Source: an uncultured Pseudomonadota bacterium
GTDB taxonomy: Bacteria; Pseudomonadota; Gammaproteobacteria; Burkholderiales; Burkholderiaceae
DNA length: 8,442 bases
NCBI GenBank assembly: GCA_946480245.1
Contig: CAMLIZ010000185.1
Span: forward strand, 1 to 8,442
Direction: 5' to 3'
Positions 1 through 5,701 of the stretch are shown one piece after another. Position 1 is the stretch's first letter. The number at the start of each line of letters is the position of its first letter. Both the position numbers and the translations under genes were made by a program. The notes below the pieces were generated by a model. The model was given only the letters and a program-made list of their open reading frames with translations, made no database searches and was not told where the DNA came from.

Positions 1-131
1 GGGTTGAGCATGATTTCCACCACGTCCGGGTCTTCGAGCGCGGCGGCGATCAGCGGCCCCATCGCCGTGCGCAGCATTTGGATGCGGCGATCCAGCGACG
101 TGGCGGTAAAGGAGGAAGCCGAGGTGCTCAT
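1..131 (-). CDS. trbB: TrbB, conjugal transfer ATPase (VirB11-like), N-terminal fragment
   Basis: Only the first 43 codons are in the window; the gene runs off the left edge. The visible protein starts MSTSASSFTATSLDRR and continues through RTAMGPLIAAALEDPDVVEIMLNP. This resembles the N-terminal domain that precedes the ATPase core in P-type TrbB proteins, where a 'DP.V.EI.LNP' stretch is common. In this family TrbB is a hexameric cytoplasmic ATPase that powers assembly of the type IV secretion channel and pilus. The ATG at 129-131 has an AGGAG ribosome binding site at 140-144 with 8 nt spacing. It overlaps the copG stop as ATGA, which implies translational coupling. The ATPase motifs lie outside the window, so identity rests on the N-terminus and on the traG-copG context. 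Confidence 0.85.
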   Translation of the reverse strand, partial: MSTSASSFTATSLDRRIQMLRTAMGPLIAAALEDPDVVEIMLN

Positions 132-592
132 AACGCGCGCTCCTGCGCTTCGGCCGGGGTTGGCGCGTCGTCCGTCCGCATCGGATCGGGATTCAGCTCG
201 TCCACCACGTCGCGCACCAGGCTGCGCCCGCGCAGCAGGTGCCGGCCCAACTGCTCCACGAACTGCTCGAAGCGCGCCTTGCCTTGAGCGCGCGCTGCGT
301 CCTGATGCGCCTCTGGCACGGGTGTGCTCACGGTCAGGAAGTAGCGGATGAACAAGGCCAGTGTTTCGATCTGGATGTTCTGGTCGCGCTCCAGGCGCTC
401 GGCGTGGCGCGACAGGCGATCCAGACGCTTGGCAATCGCCGCCTCGCGCTGGTCGGCCGCGTCGGGCGACAGCCAGGATGCCAAGGCCGCCGCAACGATG
501 CTGGACTTGGACACGCCTTTCTTGGCAGCCAGCTCATCGAGCCGCTTGGCGTGCTCGGGCTGGATGAAGAGATTCAAGCGGTGCTGGCTCAT
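128..592 (-). CDS. CopG/ribbon-helix-helix family protein between traG and trbB
   Basis: This 154-residue protein has an N-terminal ribbon-helix-helix-like segment: a short strand (RLNLFIQ, about residues 5-11), a helix (HAKRLDELAAKKG, about 14-26) and a second helix starting at the typical KSSIVAAAL turn (29-37). A long charged helical region follows (about 45-75, rich in Arg, Glu and Leu), then a C-terminal half of unknown fold. RHH proteins bind operators as dimers. Homologues annotated as CopG family transcriptional regulators commonly sit between traG and trbB in P-type conjugation clusters, but I know of no firmly assigned role. The start overlaps the traG stop (ATGA at 589-592), and the end overlaps the trbB start in the same way. 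It is therefore a core member of the transfer operon and a candidate autoregulator. The protein is much longer than minimal CopG (about 45 residues), so a structural or partner-binding role is possible. Confidence 0.8.
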   Translation of the reverse strand: MSQHRLNLFIQPEHAKRLDELAAKKGVSKSSIVAAALASWLSPDAADQREAAIAKRLDRLSRHAERLERDQNIQIETLALFIRYFLTVSTPVPEAHQDAARAQGKARFEQFVEQLGRHLLRGRSLVRDVVDELNPDPMRTDDAPTPAEAQERAL

Positions 593-2589
593 AGCTCGAT
601 TCCGTCGTCAGGGTCGAGGGATGCCAGCCGGGACGTGCGCTGCAGGGTCGGATCGAGCTGGCGCGGTAAGGGAAGCGGCATGTCGTCGTCATCGAGCAGC
701 CCGAGGTCGGCGACAGGCACAACCAGGTCGGGGTCGTAGGCGACGGCTTCGGAGAGTTCGGGTTGGCGACGCGGGCCACCGTCGTCAGCGGCAGAGGCGA
801 AGCCTTCAACGGCTTCGGTTGCAGGCGCCACCGGAACGGGAGGAACCGTCAGCCCGCTCCAGTCGTCGGGCCGTAAGGAAGGCACGTCGGCGTAGCGCCC
901 CGCAATGAGCACAGGGGGCGGCAGCACGCGCCGCTGGAAGTTCGCGTCAGAGTAGTAGCGCACCTTCTTGGCCTTGATCGGCGCGACGCTGGAAACCATC
1001 ACCACCGCCTCGTCGGGCGGGAGTTGCATCACTTCGCCTGGCGTCAGCAAAGGTCGGGCGGTCTCCTGTCGCGACACCATCAAGTGCCCCAGCCATGGGG
1101 CGAGCCGGTGACCCGCGTAGTTGCGCTGCGCGCGCAACTCAGTGGCAGTGCCAAGGGTTTCGGAAATCCGCTTGGCCGTGCGCTCGTCGTTGGTGGCGAA
1201 CGTCACGCGCACATGGCAGTTGTCGAGGATGGAATGGTTCTGGCCATAGGCTTTGTCGATCTGATTGAGCGACTGCGCGATCAGGAAGCTACGGATGCCA
1301 TAGCCCGCCATGAAGGCCAGCGCCGTCTCGAAGAAATCCAGGCGCCCCAGCGCCGGGAACTCGTCAAGCATCAGCAGCAGCTTGTGGCGGCGCTCGATGC
1401 CGTCGCTGCCATCGAGTGATTCGGTGAGGCGTCGCCCGATCTGGTTGAGGATCAGGCGAATGAGCGGTTTCGTCCGCGAAATGTCCGAAGGCGGCACCAC
1501 CAGGTACAGCGACACCGGATGCTCGGCCGCGATCAGGTCGGCAATGCGCCAGTCGCAGCGCGAGGTGACTTCGGCCACCGTGGGGTCGCGGTACAGGCCG
1601 AGGAATGACATGGCGGTGCTCAACACGCCGGAACGCTCGTTGTCCGATTTGTTCAGGACTTCGCGCGCTGCCGATGCCACCACCAGATGCGGCCCACCAC
1701 CGATGTGCGGCGTGGTCATCATCCGATGCAGGGTCAGCTCGAAGGGACAGGCCGGGTCGCTGAGGAAGTTGGCGACTCCGCGCAGCGTCTTGTCTTCGCC
1801 TGCGTAGAGCACGTGCAGGATGGCCCCAACCAGCAGCGCATGCGAGGTCTTCTCCCAATGGTTGCGCCGCTCCAGTGCTCCTTCGGGATCGACCAGAATG
1901 TCTGCGATGTTCTGCACGTCGCGCACTTCGTGCGCGCCGCGCCTCACCTCCAGCAGTGGGTTGTAGGCCGCCGACTTCGCATCGGTCGGGTTGAACAGCA
2001 GGCAATGCGAGAAGCGCGAGCGCCAGCCGGCGGTGATGCTCCAGTTCTCGCCCTTGATGTCGTGAATGACGGCCGATGCAGGCCAGCTCAACAAGGTGGG
2101 AACCACCAGGCCCACGCCTTTGCCCGAGCGGGTAGGCGCGAAGGTCAGAACATGCTCCGGGCCTTCATGTCGCAGGTACTGCTGGCGATGCTGGCCGAGG
2201 AACACGCCCGCAGGCTGGTCAAGCCCCGCCTTGCAAATGTCCTCCGCGTTGGCCCAGCGAGCCGACCCGTAGGTCGTGACCAGCTTGGACTGGCGCGAGC
2301 GCCAGATCGACATGCCGATGGCAACCACCACCGCGATCAGGCCGCTGCCTGCGGCAATGGCACCGCCCACGTCAAAGACATGCGGCGTGTAGGCGTCGAA
2401 GAAGAACCACCACTCGAACAGGCGCCAGGGGTGATAGACCGGCGTGCCGAAGAAATCGAACCACGGCGAGCCCAGGCGTAGCTGGTAGCCCAGGGCGGCG
2501 GCCGTCCATTGCGTAGCGCTCCATACGCCAGCGATCACGATGCCGAAGACAACGGCAATCTGACCGAACAGCACGTTCGTTCCTTGCAT
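589..2589 (-). CDS. traG: TraG, VirD4-type conjugal coupling protein (T4CP)
   Basis: This 666-residue protein is a full-length type IV coupling protein. It links the relaxosome to the mating channel at the inner membrane and pumps the DNA strand through. Two N-terminal membrane segments are visible (about residues 8-27 and 77-96), separated by a Trp/Phe-rich periplasmic loop. The cytoplasmic ATPase follows, with Walker A PTRSGKGVG at 152-160 and Walker B LLLMLDE at 404-410, then the conserved AQS motif at 438-440. The last 110 residues or so are rich in Pro and Asp and end in an acidic tail, probably flexible. The ATG at 2587-2589 has a strong GGGAGG ribosome binding site at 2597-2602 with 7 nt spacing. 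It is the first gene of the traG-copG-trbB unit, overlaps copG by 4 nt, and has its own leader region. No frameshift or missing catalytic residue is seen. Confidence 0.96.
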   Translation of the reverse strand: MQGTNVLFGQIAVVFGIVIAGVWSATQWTAAALGYQLRLGSPWFDFFGTPVYHPWRLFEWWFFFDAYTPHVFDVGGAIAAGSGLIAVVVAIGMSIWRSRQSKLVTTYGSARWANAEDICKAGLDQPAGVFLGQHRQQYLRHEGPEHVLTFAPTRSGKGVGLVVPTLLSWPASAVIHDIKGENWSITAGWRSRFSHCLLFNPTDAKSAAYNPLLEVRRGAHEVRDVQNIADILVDPEGALERRNHWEKTSHALLVGAILHVLYAGEDKTLRGVANFLSDPACPFELTLHRMMTTPHIGGGPHLVVASAAREVLNKSDNERSGVLSTAMSFLGLYRDPTVAEVTSRCDWRIADLIAAEHPVSLYLVVPPSDISRTKPLIRLILNQIGRRLTESLDGSDGIERRHKLLLMLDEFPALGRLDFFETALAFMAGYGIRSFLIAQSLNQIDKAYGQNHSILDNCHVRVTFATNDERTAKRISETLGTATELRAQRNYAGHRLAPWLGHLMVSRQETARPLLTPGEVMQLPPDEAVVMVSSVAPIKAKKVRYYSDANFQRRVLPPPVLIAGRYADVPSLRPDDWSGLTVPPVPVAPATEAVEGFASAADDGGPRRQPELSEAVAYDPDLVVPVADLGLLDDDDMPLPLPRQLDPTLQRTSRLASLDPDDGIEL

Positions 2590-2596
2590 TGATCAA

Positions 2597-2602
2597 CCTC
2601 CC
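2597..2602 (-). promoter_or_regulatory. traG ribosome binding site
   Basis: GGGAGG on the minus strand lies 7 nt before the traG ATG and fixes that start. Its outermost base (2602) is also the last base of the perfect inverted repeat at 2602-2629. A protein or RNA hairpin on the repeat could therefore limit ribosome access. Confidence 0.75.
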
Positions 2603-2629
2603 ACTACGGCACAGGAACGTGCCGTAGTG
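2602..2629. repeat. Perfect 11-bp inverted repeat in the traG leader (candidate operator)
   Basis: The arms are CACTACGGCAC (2602-2612) and its exact reverse complement (2619-2629), separated by 6 nt (AGGAAC). There is no T-tract on either side, so it does not look like an intrinsic terminator. It lies directly upstream of the traG ribosome binding site and just downstream of a weak promoter candidate. That position suits a repressor operator or an RNA hairpin that sequesters translation initiation. Candidate binders in the window are the CopG-type protein and the LysR-type regulator. The symmetry does not match the LysR T-N11-A pattern, because the dyad centre falls between two bases. The role is inferred; the symmetry is directly visible. 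Confidence 0.7.
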
Positions 2630-2633
2630 CCGA

Positions 2634-2662
2634 GGATCAAGGCGAGCGTGCAGGTCGGTCAA
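2634..2662 (-). promoter_or_regulatory. Weak candidate sigma-70 promoter for traG
   Basis: On the minus strand a TTGACC -35-like hexamer (2657-2662) is followed after 17 nt by TGATCC (2634-2639), a poor -10 match. Transcription would start near 2627, inside the perfect inverted repeat. The -35 is part of a small dyad, CGGTC-AAA-GACCG (2656-2668). A promoter is expected here because an intrinsic terminator lies just upstream. The exact hexamers are uncertain and the promoter may need an activator. Confidence 0.3.
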
Positions 2663-2701
2663 AGACCGTTGTGGCGGGGATTCAGGCCAAAAGAGCCAGA
2701 C

Positions 2702-2725
2702 TTATTGCTGTGGCGAAGACAATAA
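2702..2725. repeat. AT-rich 6-bp inverted repeat, TTATTG-N12-CAATAA
   Basis: The arms TTATTG (2702-2707) and CAATAA (2720-2725) are exact reverse complements 12 nt apart, in an otherwise GC-rich leader. One arm overlaps the T-tract of the terminator at 2721-2754. The site would sit about 75-98 nt upstream of the candidate traG start point, a plausible activator position. Six-base arms can arise by chance, so function is speculative. Confidence 0.3.
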
Positions 2726-2754
2726 AAATGCCGCATGCGCGAGCGCGCTGCGGC
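2721..2754 (-). terminator. Intrinsic terminator downstream of eexN
   Basis: Read on the minus strand, a GC-rich hairpin is followed directly by ATTTTTATT (2721-2729). The outer stem is GCCGCA paired with TGCGGC (2749-2754 with 2730-2735). The inner stem is GCGC/GCGC (2745-2748 with 2737-2740), around a 4-nt loop at 2741-2744. There is one unpaired base at 2736. Ten base pairs plus a U-run is a convincing Rho-independent terminator. It would end the transcript carrying lysR and eexN about 50 nt past the eexN stop and insulate traG from it. Confidence 0.8.
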
Positions 2755-2774
2755 GTGATGAGGTAACAGTGAGA

Positions 2775-2800
2775 CCTTCGTCGCCGCGCCGCGACGGAGG
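2775..2800. repeat. Imperfect hairpin immediately after eexN
   Basis: A 10-bp stem with one mismatch (2775-2784 against 2791-2800) surrounds a 6-nt loop, CGCGCC. It starts 6 nt beyond the eexN stop in transcription order. No T-run follows on the minus strand, so it is unlikely to be an independent intrinsic terminator. It may stabilise the 3' end of the message or act in tandem with the stronger hairpin at 2721-2754. Confidence 0.45.
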
Positions 2801-2806
2801 GGTGCC

Positions 2807-3037
2807 CTATTGAGGCTTCTGCTCCGGCCGATCACCGAAGAAGCGGCGATTCGCGGCCTCGGCGGCACGTCGGCAGAGTTCTTCGCCGGCCTTCGCGCGC
2901 TCTTCCTTGCACAGGCGCTGGACTTCCTTGAGACGCTCAGGATGGGCCACGAGGAAGTCCACGGTTTCCGTCGGTTGGGATGGCCCACAGGAGGCTGTCA
3001 GTGCAGCGGCCATCAGCAGCGGCAGGAATCGGGGCAT
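2807..3037 (-). CDS. EexN-like small lipoprotein (putative entry exclusion)
   Basis: This is a 76-residue protein. The N-terminus MPRFLPLLMAAALTASC is a short lipoprotein signal ending in a lipobox-like segment (LTAS before Cys17), so it should be lipid-anchored. The mature part contains TVDFLVAHPERLKEVQ and two further cysteines (43 and 55). This pattern resembles small lipoproteins annotated as EexN family in conjugative elements. In related systems such proteins stop a host cell from receiving a second copy of the same element; the role here is inferred from family and context. The ATG at 3035-3037 was chosen because AAAGGA lies 8 nt upstream (3046-3051) and because the signal sequence begins there. 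Longer in-frame upstream starts would read through the lysR 3' end in another frame. It lies 25 nt after lysR and before a terminator. Confidence 0.78.
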   Translation of the reverse strand: MPRFLPLLMAAALTASCGPSQPTETVDFLVAHPERLKEVQRLCKEERAKAGEELCRRAAEAANRRFFGDRPEQKPQ

Positions 3038-3062
3038 GGCTTGGGTCCTTTCAGCAGGTGGA

Positions 3063-3977
3063 TCAGGAGTCCTCGGCGGCGCTGGAGCCATCCGCCGAAT
3101 CAATGGAGTCCACTCGTGCGATGAACCGAGCCAGCATTTCGGAGGGCTCCACGTCACGGTGCAGCAGATACGTGGCCAGCATCTGCGACTTGCCCGCCAA
3201 GCGCCGGGCCACAACACCTGGCCCACGGCCGGATGCAATGTGCGCGGCGCCCGCCAAACCAAGTGCCAATCCGGCGGAGACTAAGGTCATCATCACCTCA
3301 TAGGACGCCACGCGCTGGGCGATCAGTGGCTGTTGCTCGTAGCGCTGCAAAACGCGATCAACTTGGCGTGCATGGCCTTCGCATATCGCCGGATCGCATA
3401 GCGCCAGCGGATAGCGCAACACTTCTTCCAACGGAACGTGCTTGTGGGCCAGCACAGGATGGCGAGCTGGGACCGCCACCATCAGCTCGTCTTCCCACGC
3501 AGGCCTGACCACAATGCCGTCGCCCACCTCTTCGGCCATCGAAAAGCCGACGTCATACAGGTCATCGTGCAGACCCTTGATCTGTTGGTCCAACGGCACC
3601 TCAAATAACCGAATGTCAATCTCTGGATCTTCCTCTCGGCTCCGTGCCAGCAGCGTCGGCATTCGCGAGGGCGTGATGCCATCGGACAAAGCGATGCGCA
3701 ACTGTCCCTGAAACCCACTGGCGGCGGACTTGACGCCGTCACACGCCTGTTTCAGAGCTTCGAAGATTCGCGGCACCCGCTCCAGGAATGCCATTCCGGC
3801 AAAGGTCAGGCGGGTGCTTCGCGTGGTTCGCGTGAACAGTTGCGCCCCGAGCTCTTCCTCTATCTCCTTGATGGTGCGCGACAAAGGGGACTGATCGATG
3901 TGCAGCTTTTCCGCTGCGCGGCCAAAGTGAAGTTCTTCGGCCACCGCTATAAAGCAACGCAAATGCCGAAGCTCCAT
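3063..3977 (-). CDS. LysR-type transcriptional regulator at the head of the conjugation module
   Basis: This is a 304-residue LysR-family regulator. The winged helix-turn-helix covers about residues 1-60 (MELRHLRCFIAVAEELHFGR, then AAEKLHIDQSPLSRTIKEIE and LGAQLFTRTTRSTRLT). The effector-binding domain spans about 88-290. The ATG at 3975-3977 gives the classic MELRHL start; an in-frame ATG at 3989 would add MRYT but has no good ribosome binding site. It lies 17 nt after etfA with no visible terminator, and 25 nt before eexN. A LysR gene upstream of eexN and traG recurs in P-type mobile elements, so I favour control of transfer genes. Regulation of the preceding catabolic operon is the alternative, and is less typical because most such regulators are divergent from their target. 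The C-terminal tail is rich in Ser, Asp and Ala. Confidence 0.9.
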   Translation of the reverse strand: MELRHLRCFIAVAEELHFGRAAEKLHIDQSPLSRTIKEIEEELGAQLFTRTTRSTRLTFAGMAFLERVPRIFEALKQACDGVKSAASGFQGQLRIALSDGITPSRMPTLLARSREEDPEIDIRLFEVPLDQQIKGLHDDLYDVGFSMAEEVGDGIVVRPAWEDELMVAVPARHPVLAHKHVPLEEVLRYPLALCDPAICEGHARQVDRVLQRYEQQPLIAQRVASYEVMMTLVSAGLALGLAGAAHIASGRGPGVVARRLAGKSQMLATYLLHRDVEPSEMLARFIARVDSIDSADGSSAAEDS

Positions 3978-3994
3978 GGTGTATCTCATCCAAG

Positions 3995-4927
3995 TTAAAA
4001 GGCCTTGACGAGTTCCGGCACAGCCGCGAACAGGTCCGCCTCCAGCCCGTAGTCGGCCACGCTGAAGATCGGCGCCTCCGGGTCCTTGTTGATCGCCACG
4101 ATCACCTTGGAGTCCTTCATGCCCGCCAGGTGCTGGATCGCCCCCGAGATGCCCGCCGCCACGTACAGCTGCGGCGCCACGATCTTGCCGGTCTGGCCCA
4201 CCTGCAGGTCATTGGGCGCGTAGCCCGCATCCACCGCCGCGCGGCTCGCGCCGATGGCCGCGCCCAGCTTGTCGGCCAGCGGGGTGATGACTTCGTCGAA
4301 TTTTTCCTTGCTGCCCAGCGCACGGCCGCCGGAGACGATGATCTTGGCCGCCGTCAGTTCGGGCCGGTCGCTCTTGGCGATTTCGCTGCCCACGTAGCTG
4401 CTCTTGCCGGTGTCTGCCGCTGCGGTTGGCGTTTCCACTGCTGCGTTGCCTCCGGTCGCCGCTGTGGCGTCGAAGCCGGTGGTGCGCACGGTGATGACTT
4501 TGGTGGCGTCGCAGCTTTGCACGGTAGCGATGGCATTGCCGGCGTAGATGGGGCGTTCGAAGGTGTCGGCGCTCACCACCTTGGTGATGTCGCTGATCTG
4601 GGCGACGTCGAGCTTGGCGGCCACGCGCGGGGCCACGTTCTTGCCGCCGGCCGTGGCCGGGAACAGGATGTGGCTGTAGTTGCCGGCGATGGCCAGCACT
4701 TGCGCGGCGACGTTCTCGGCCAGGCCGTTCTTCAGGCTGGCGCCGTCGGCGTGGATGACCTTGGCGACGCCGGCGATTTGCGCTGCGGCCTGGGCGGCTG
4801 CACCGGCGTTTTCACCGGCCACCAGCACGTGCACGTCGCCACCGCAAGCGGCTGCGGCCGTCACGGTGTTCAGGGTTGCGCCCTTGATGGATGCGTTGTC
4901 GTGTTCAGCAATAACGAGTACCGACAT
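3995..4927 (-). CDS. etfA: Electron transfer flavoprotein alpha subunit
   Basis: This 310-residue protein has the usual length for bacterial EtfA. With EtfB it forms a soluble FAD/AMP heterodimer that accepts electrons from acyl-CoA dehydrogenases and passes them to ETF:quinone oxidoreductase. The C-terminal FAD domain is clear: SGGRALGS at 199-206, [11 protein letters not shown] at 226-236, and the ETF-alpha signature from [13 protein letters not shown] (254-266) through GM to [10 protein letters not shown] (278-287), then ADYG (291-294). The ATG follows the etfB TAA with no gap. An AAGGTGA-like ribosome binding site lies inside the etfB end, which implies coupled translation and equal subunit supply. 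No sequence defect is seen. No terminator follows before lysR, which is odd for the last gene of a metabolic operon. Confidence 0.96.
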   Translation of the reverse strand: MSVLVIAEHDNASIKGATLNTVTAAAACGGDVHVLVAGENAGAAAQAAAQIAGVAKVIHADGASLKNGLAENVAAQVLAIAGNYSHILFPATAGGKNVAPRVAAKLDVAQISDITKVVSADTFERPIYAGNAIATVQSCDATKVITVRTTGFDATAATGGNAAVETPTAAADTGKSSYVGSEIAKSDRPELTAAKIIVSGGRALGSKEKFDEVITPLADKLGAAIGASRAAVDAGYAPNDLQVGQTGKIVAPQLYVAAGISGAIQHLAGMKDSKVIVAINKDPEAPIFSVADYGLEADLFAAVPELVKAF

Positions 4928-5677
4928 TTAGATCACCTTCGCTTCGTTCTTGAGTTTTTCGACCAGGGCGGCCACGTCAGCCACCTTCACGCCGGCGCCG
5001 CGCTTGGCGGGTTCGGTCACCTTCAGGGTCTTCAGGCGTGGGGCGACTTGAACGCCGAGGTCTTCGGGCTTGATGGTGTCCAGCGGCTTTTTCTTGGCCT
5101 TCATGATGTTGGGCAAGGTGACGTAGCGCGGTTCGTTCAGGCGCAGGTCGGCGGTGATGACCGCGGGCAGCGTGAGGCTGAGGGTTTCCAGGCCGCCGTC
5201 CACTTCGCGGGTCACGGCTGCCTTGTCGCCGGCGAGCTCGACCTTGGAGGCGAAGGTGGCTTGCGGCAGACCGGCCAGCGCCGCCAGCATCTGGCCGGTC
5301 TGGTTGCAGTCGTCGTCGATGGCCTGCTTGCCCAGGATCACGAGGCCGGGCTGTTCCTTGTCGATCAGGGCCTTGAGCAGCTTAGCCACGGCCAGCGGCT
5401 GCAGTTCTTCATTGGTCTCGACTAGGATGCCGCGGTCGGCACCGATGGCCATGGCGGTGCGCAGCGTCTCCTGGCATTGAGACACGCCGCACGAGACGGC
5501 GACGATCTCCGTTGCCGCGCCTTTCTCCCTGAGCCGCACAGCCTCTTCGACGGCAATCTCGTCGAAGGGGTTCATGCTCATCTTGACATTGGCGATGTCC
5601 ACGCCGCTGCCATCGCTCTTGACGCGGACCTTGACGTTGTAGTCAACCACCCGCTTGACGGGAACCAGGATTTTCAT
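4928..5677 (-). CDS. etfB: Electron transfer flavoprotein beta subunit
   Basis: This 249-residue protein matches the normal EtfB length and begins with the typical [14 protein letters not shown]. The ETF-beta signature is at about 155-175 ([12 protein letters not shown] followed by LPAVIT). The segment [12 protein letters not shown] (188-199) corresponds to the recognition loop that docks onto partner dehydrogenases in characterised ETFs. The ATG at 5675-5677 is preferred over the upstream in-frame ATG at 5701 because AAAGGA sits 9 nt before it (5687-5692) and because the longer form adds a non-conserved MILKGNPP. It lies 24 nt after the acyl-CoA dehydrogenase and abuts etfA. Co-location suggests this ETF serves that dehydrogenase. 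It could also be the host's general ETF if this part is chromosomal. Confidence 0.96.
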   Translation of the reverse strand: MKILVPVKRVVDYNVKVRVKSDGSGVDIANVKMSMNPFDEIAVEEAVRLREKGAATEIVAVSCGVSQCQETLRTAMAIGADRGILVETNEELQPLAVAKLLKALIDKEQPGLVILGKQAIDDDCNQTGQMLAALAGLPQATFASKVELAGDKAAVTREVDGGLETLSLTLPAVITADLRLNEPRYVTLPNIMKAKKKPLDTIKPEDLGVQVAPRLKTLKVTEPAKRGAGVKVADVAALVEKLKNEAKVI

Positions 5678-5701
5678 GGGAGGGTTTCCTTTCAGGATCA
5701 T

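Noticed and set aside
1687..2481. Plus-strand open frame inside traG
   Set aside because: It is antisense to the conserved ATPase core of TraG, has no recognisable domain, and shows shadow-frame composition.
2602..2629. Perfect inverted repeat as an intrinsic terminator
   Set aside because: There is no T-run on either strand after the stem, and it sits immediately before a translation start. An operator or translational control element fits better.
2775..2800. Second hairpin as an independent terminator of eexN
   Set aside because: It has no U-run on the minus strand, and a much better terminator lies about 20 nt further on.
2590..2806. Attachment site or origin of transfer in the eexN-traG gap
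   Set aside because: No relaxase gene is adjacent, and I see no direct repeats of attachment-site type and no recognisable nic region. The structures present are explained as terminator and regulatory dyads.
3038..3262. Upstream extension of the eexN frame to 151 residues
   Set aside because: The extension is out of frame with lysR and encodes Trp/Arg/Pro-rich shadow sequence. The lipoprotein signal and ribosome binding site fix the start at 3037.
4130..5425. Long plus-strand open frame (431 codons) opposite etfA and etfB
   Set aside because: It is antisense to two unmistakable ETF genes. Its composition is biased to Gly, His, Asp and Val, as expected from the reverse of GC-rich codons. No domain is recognisable.
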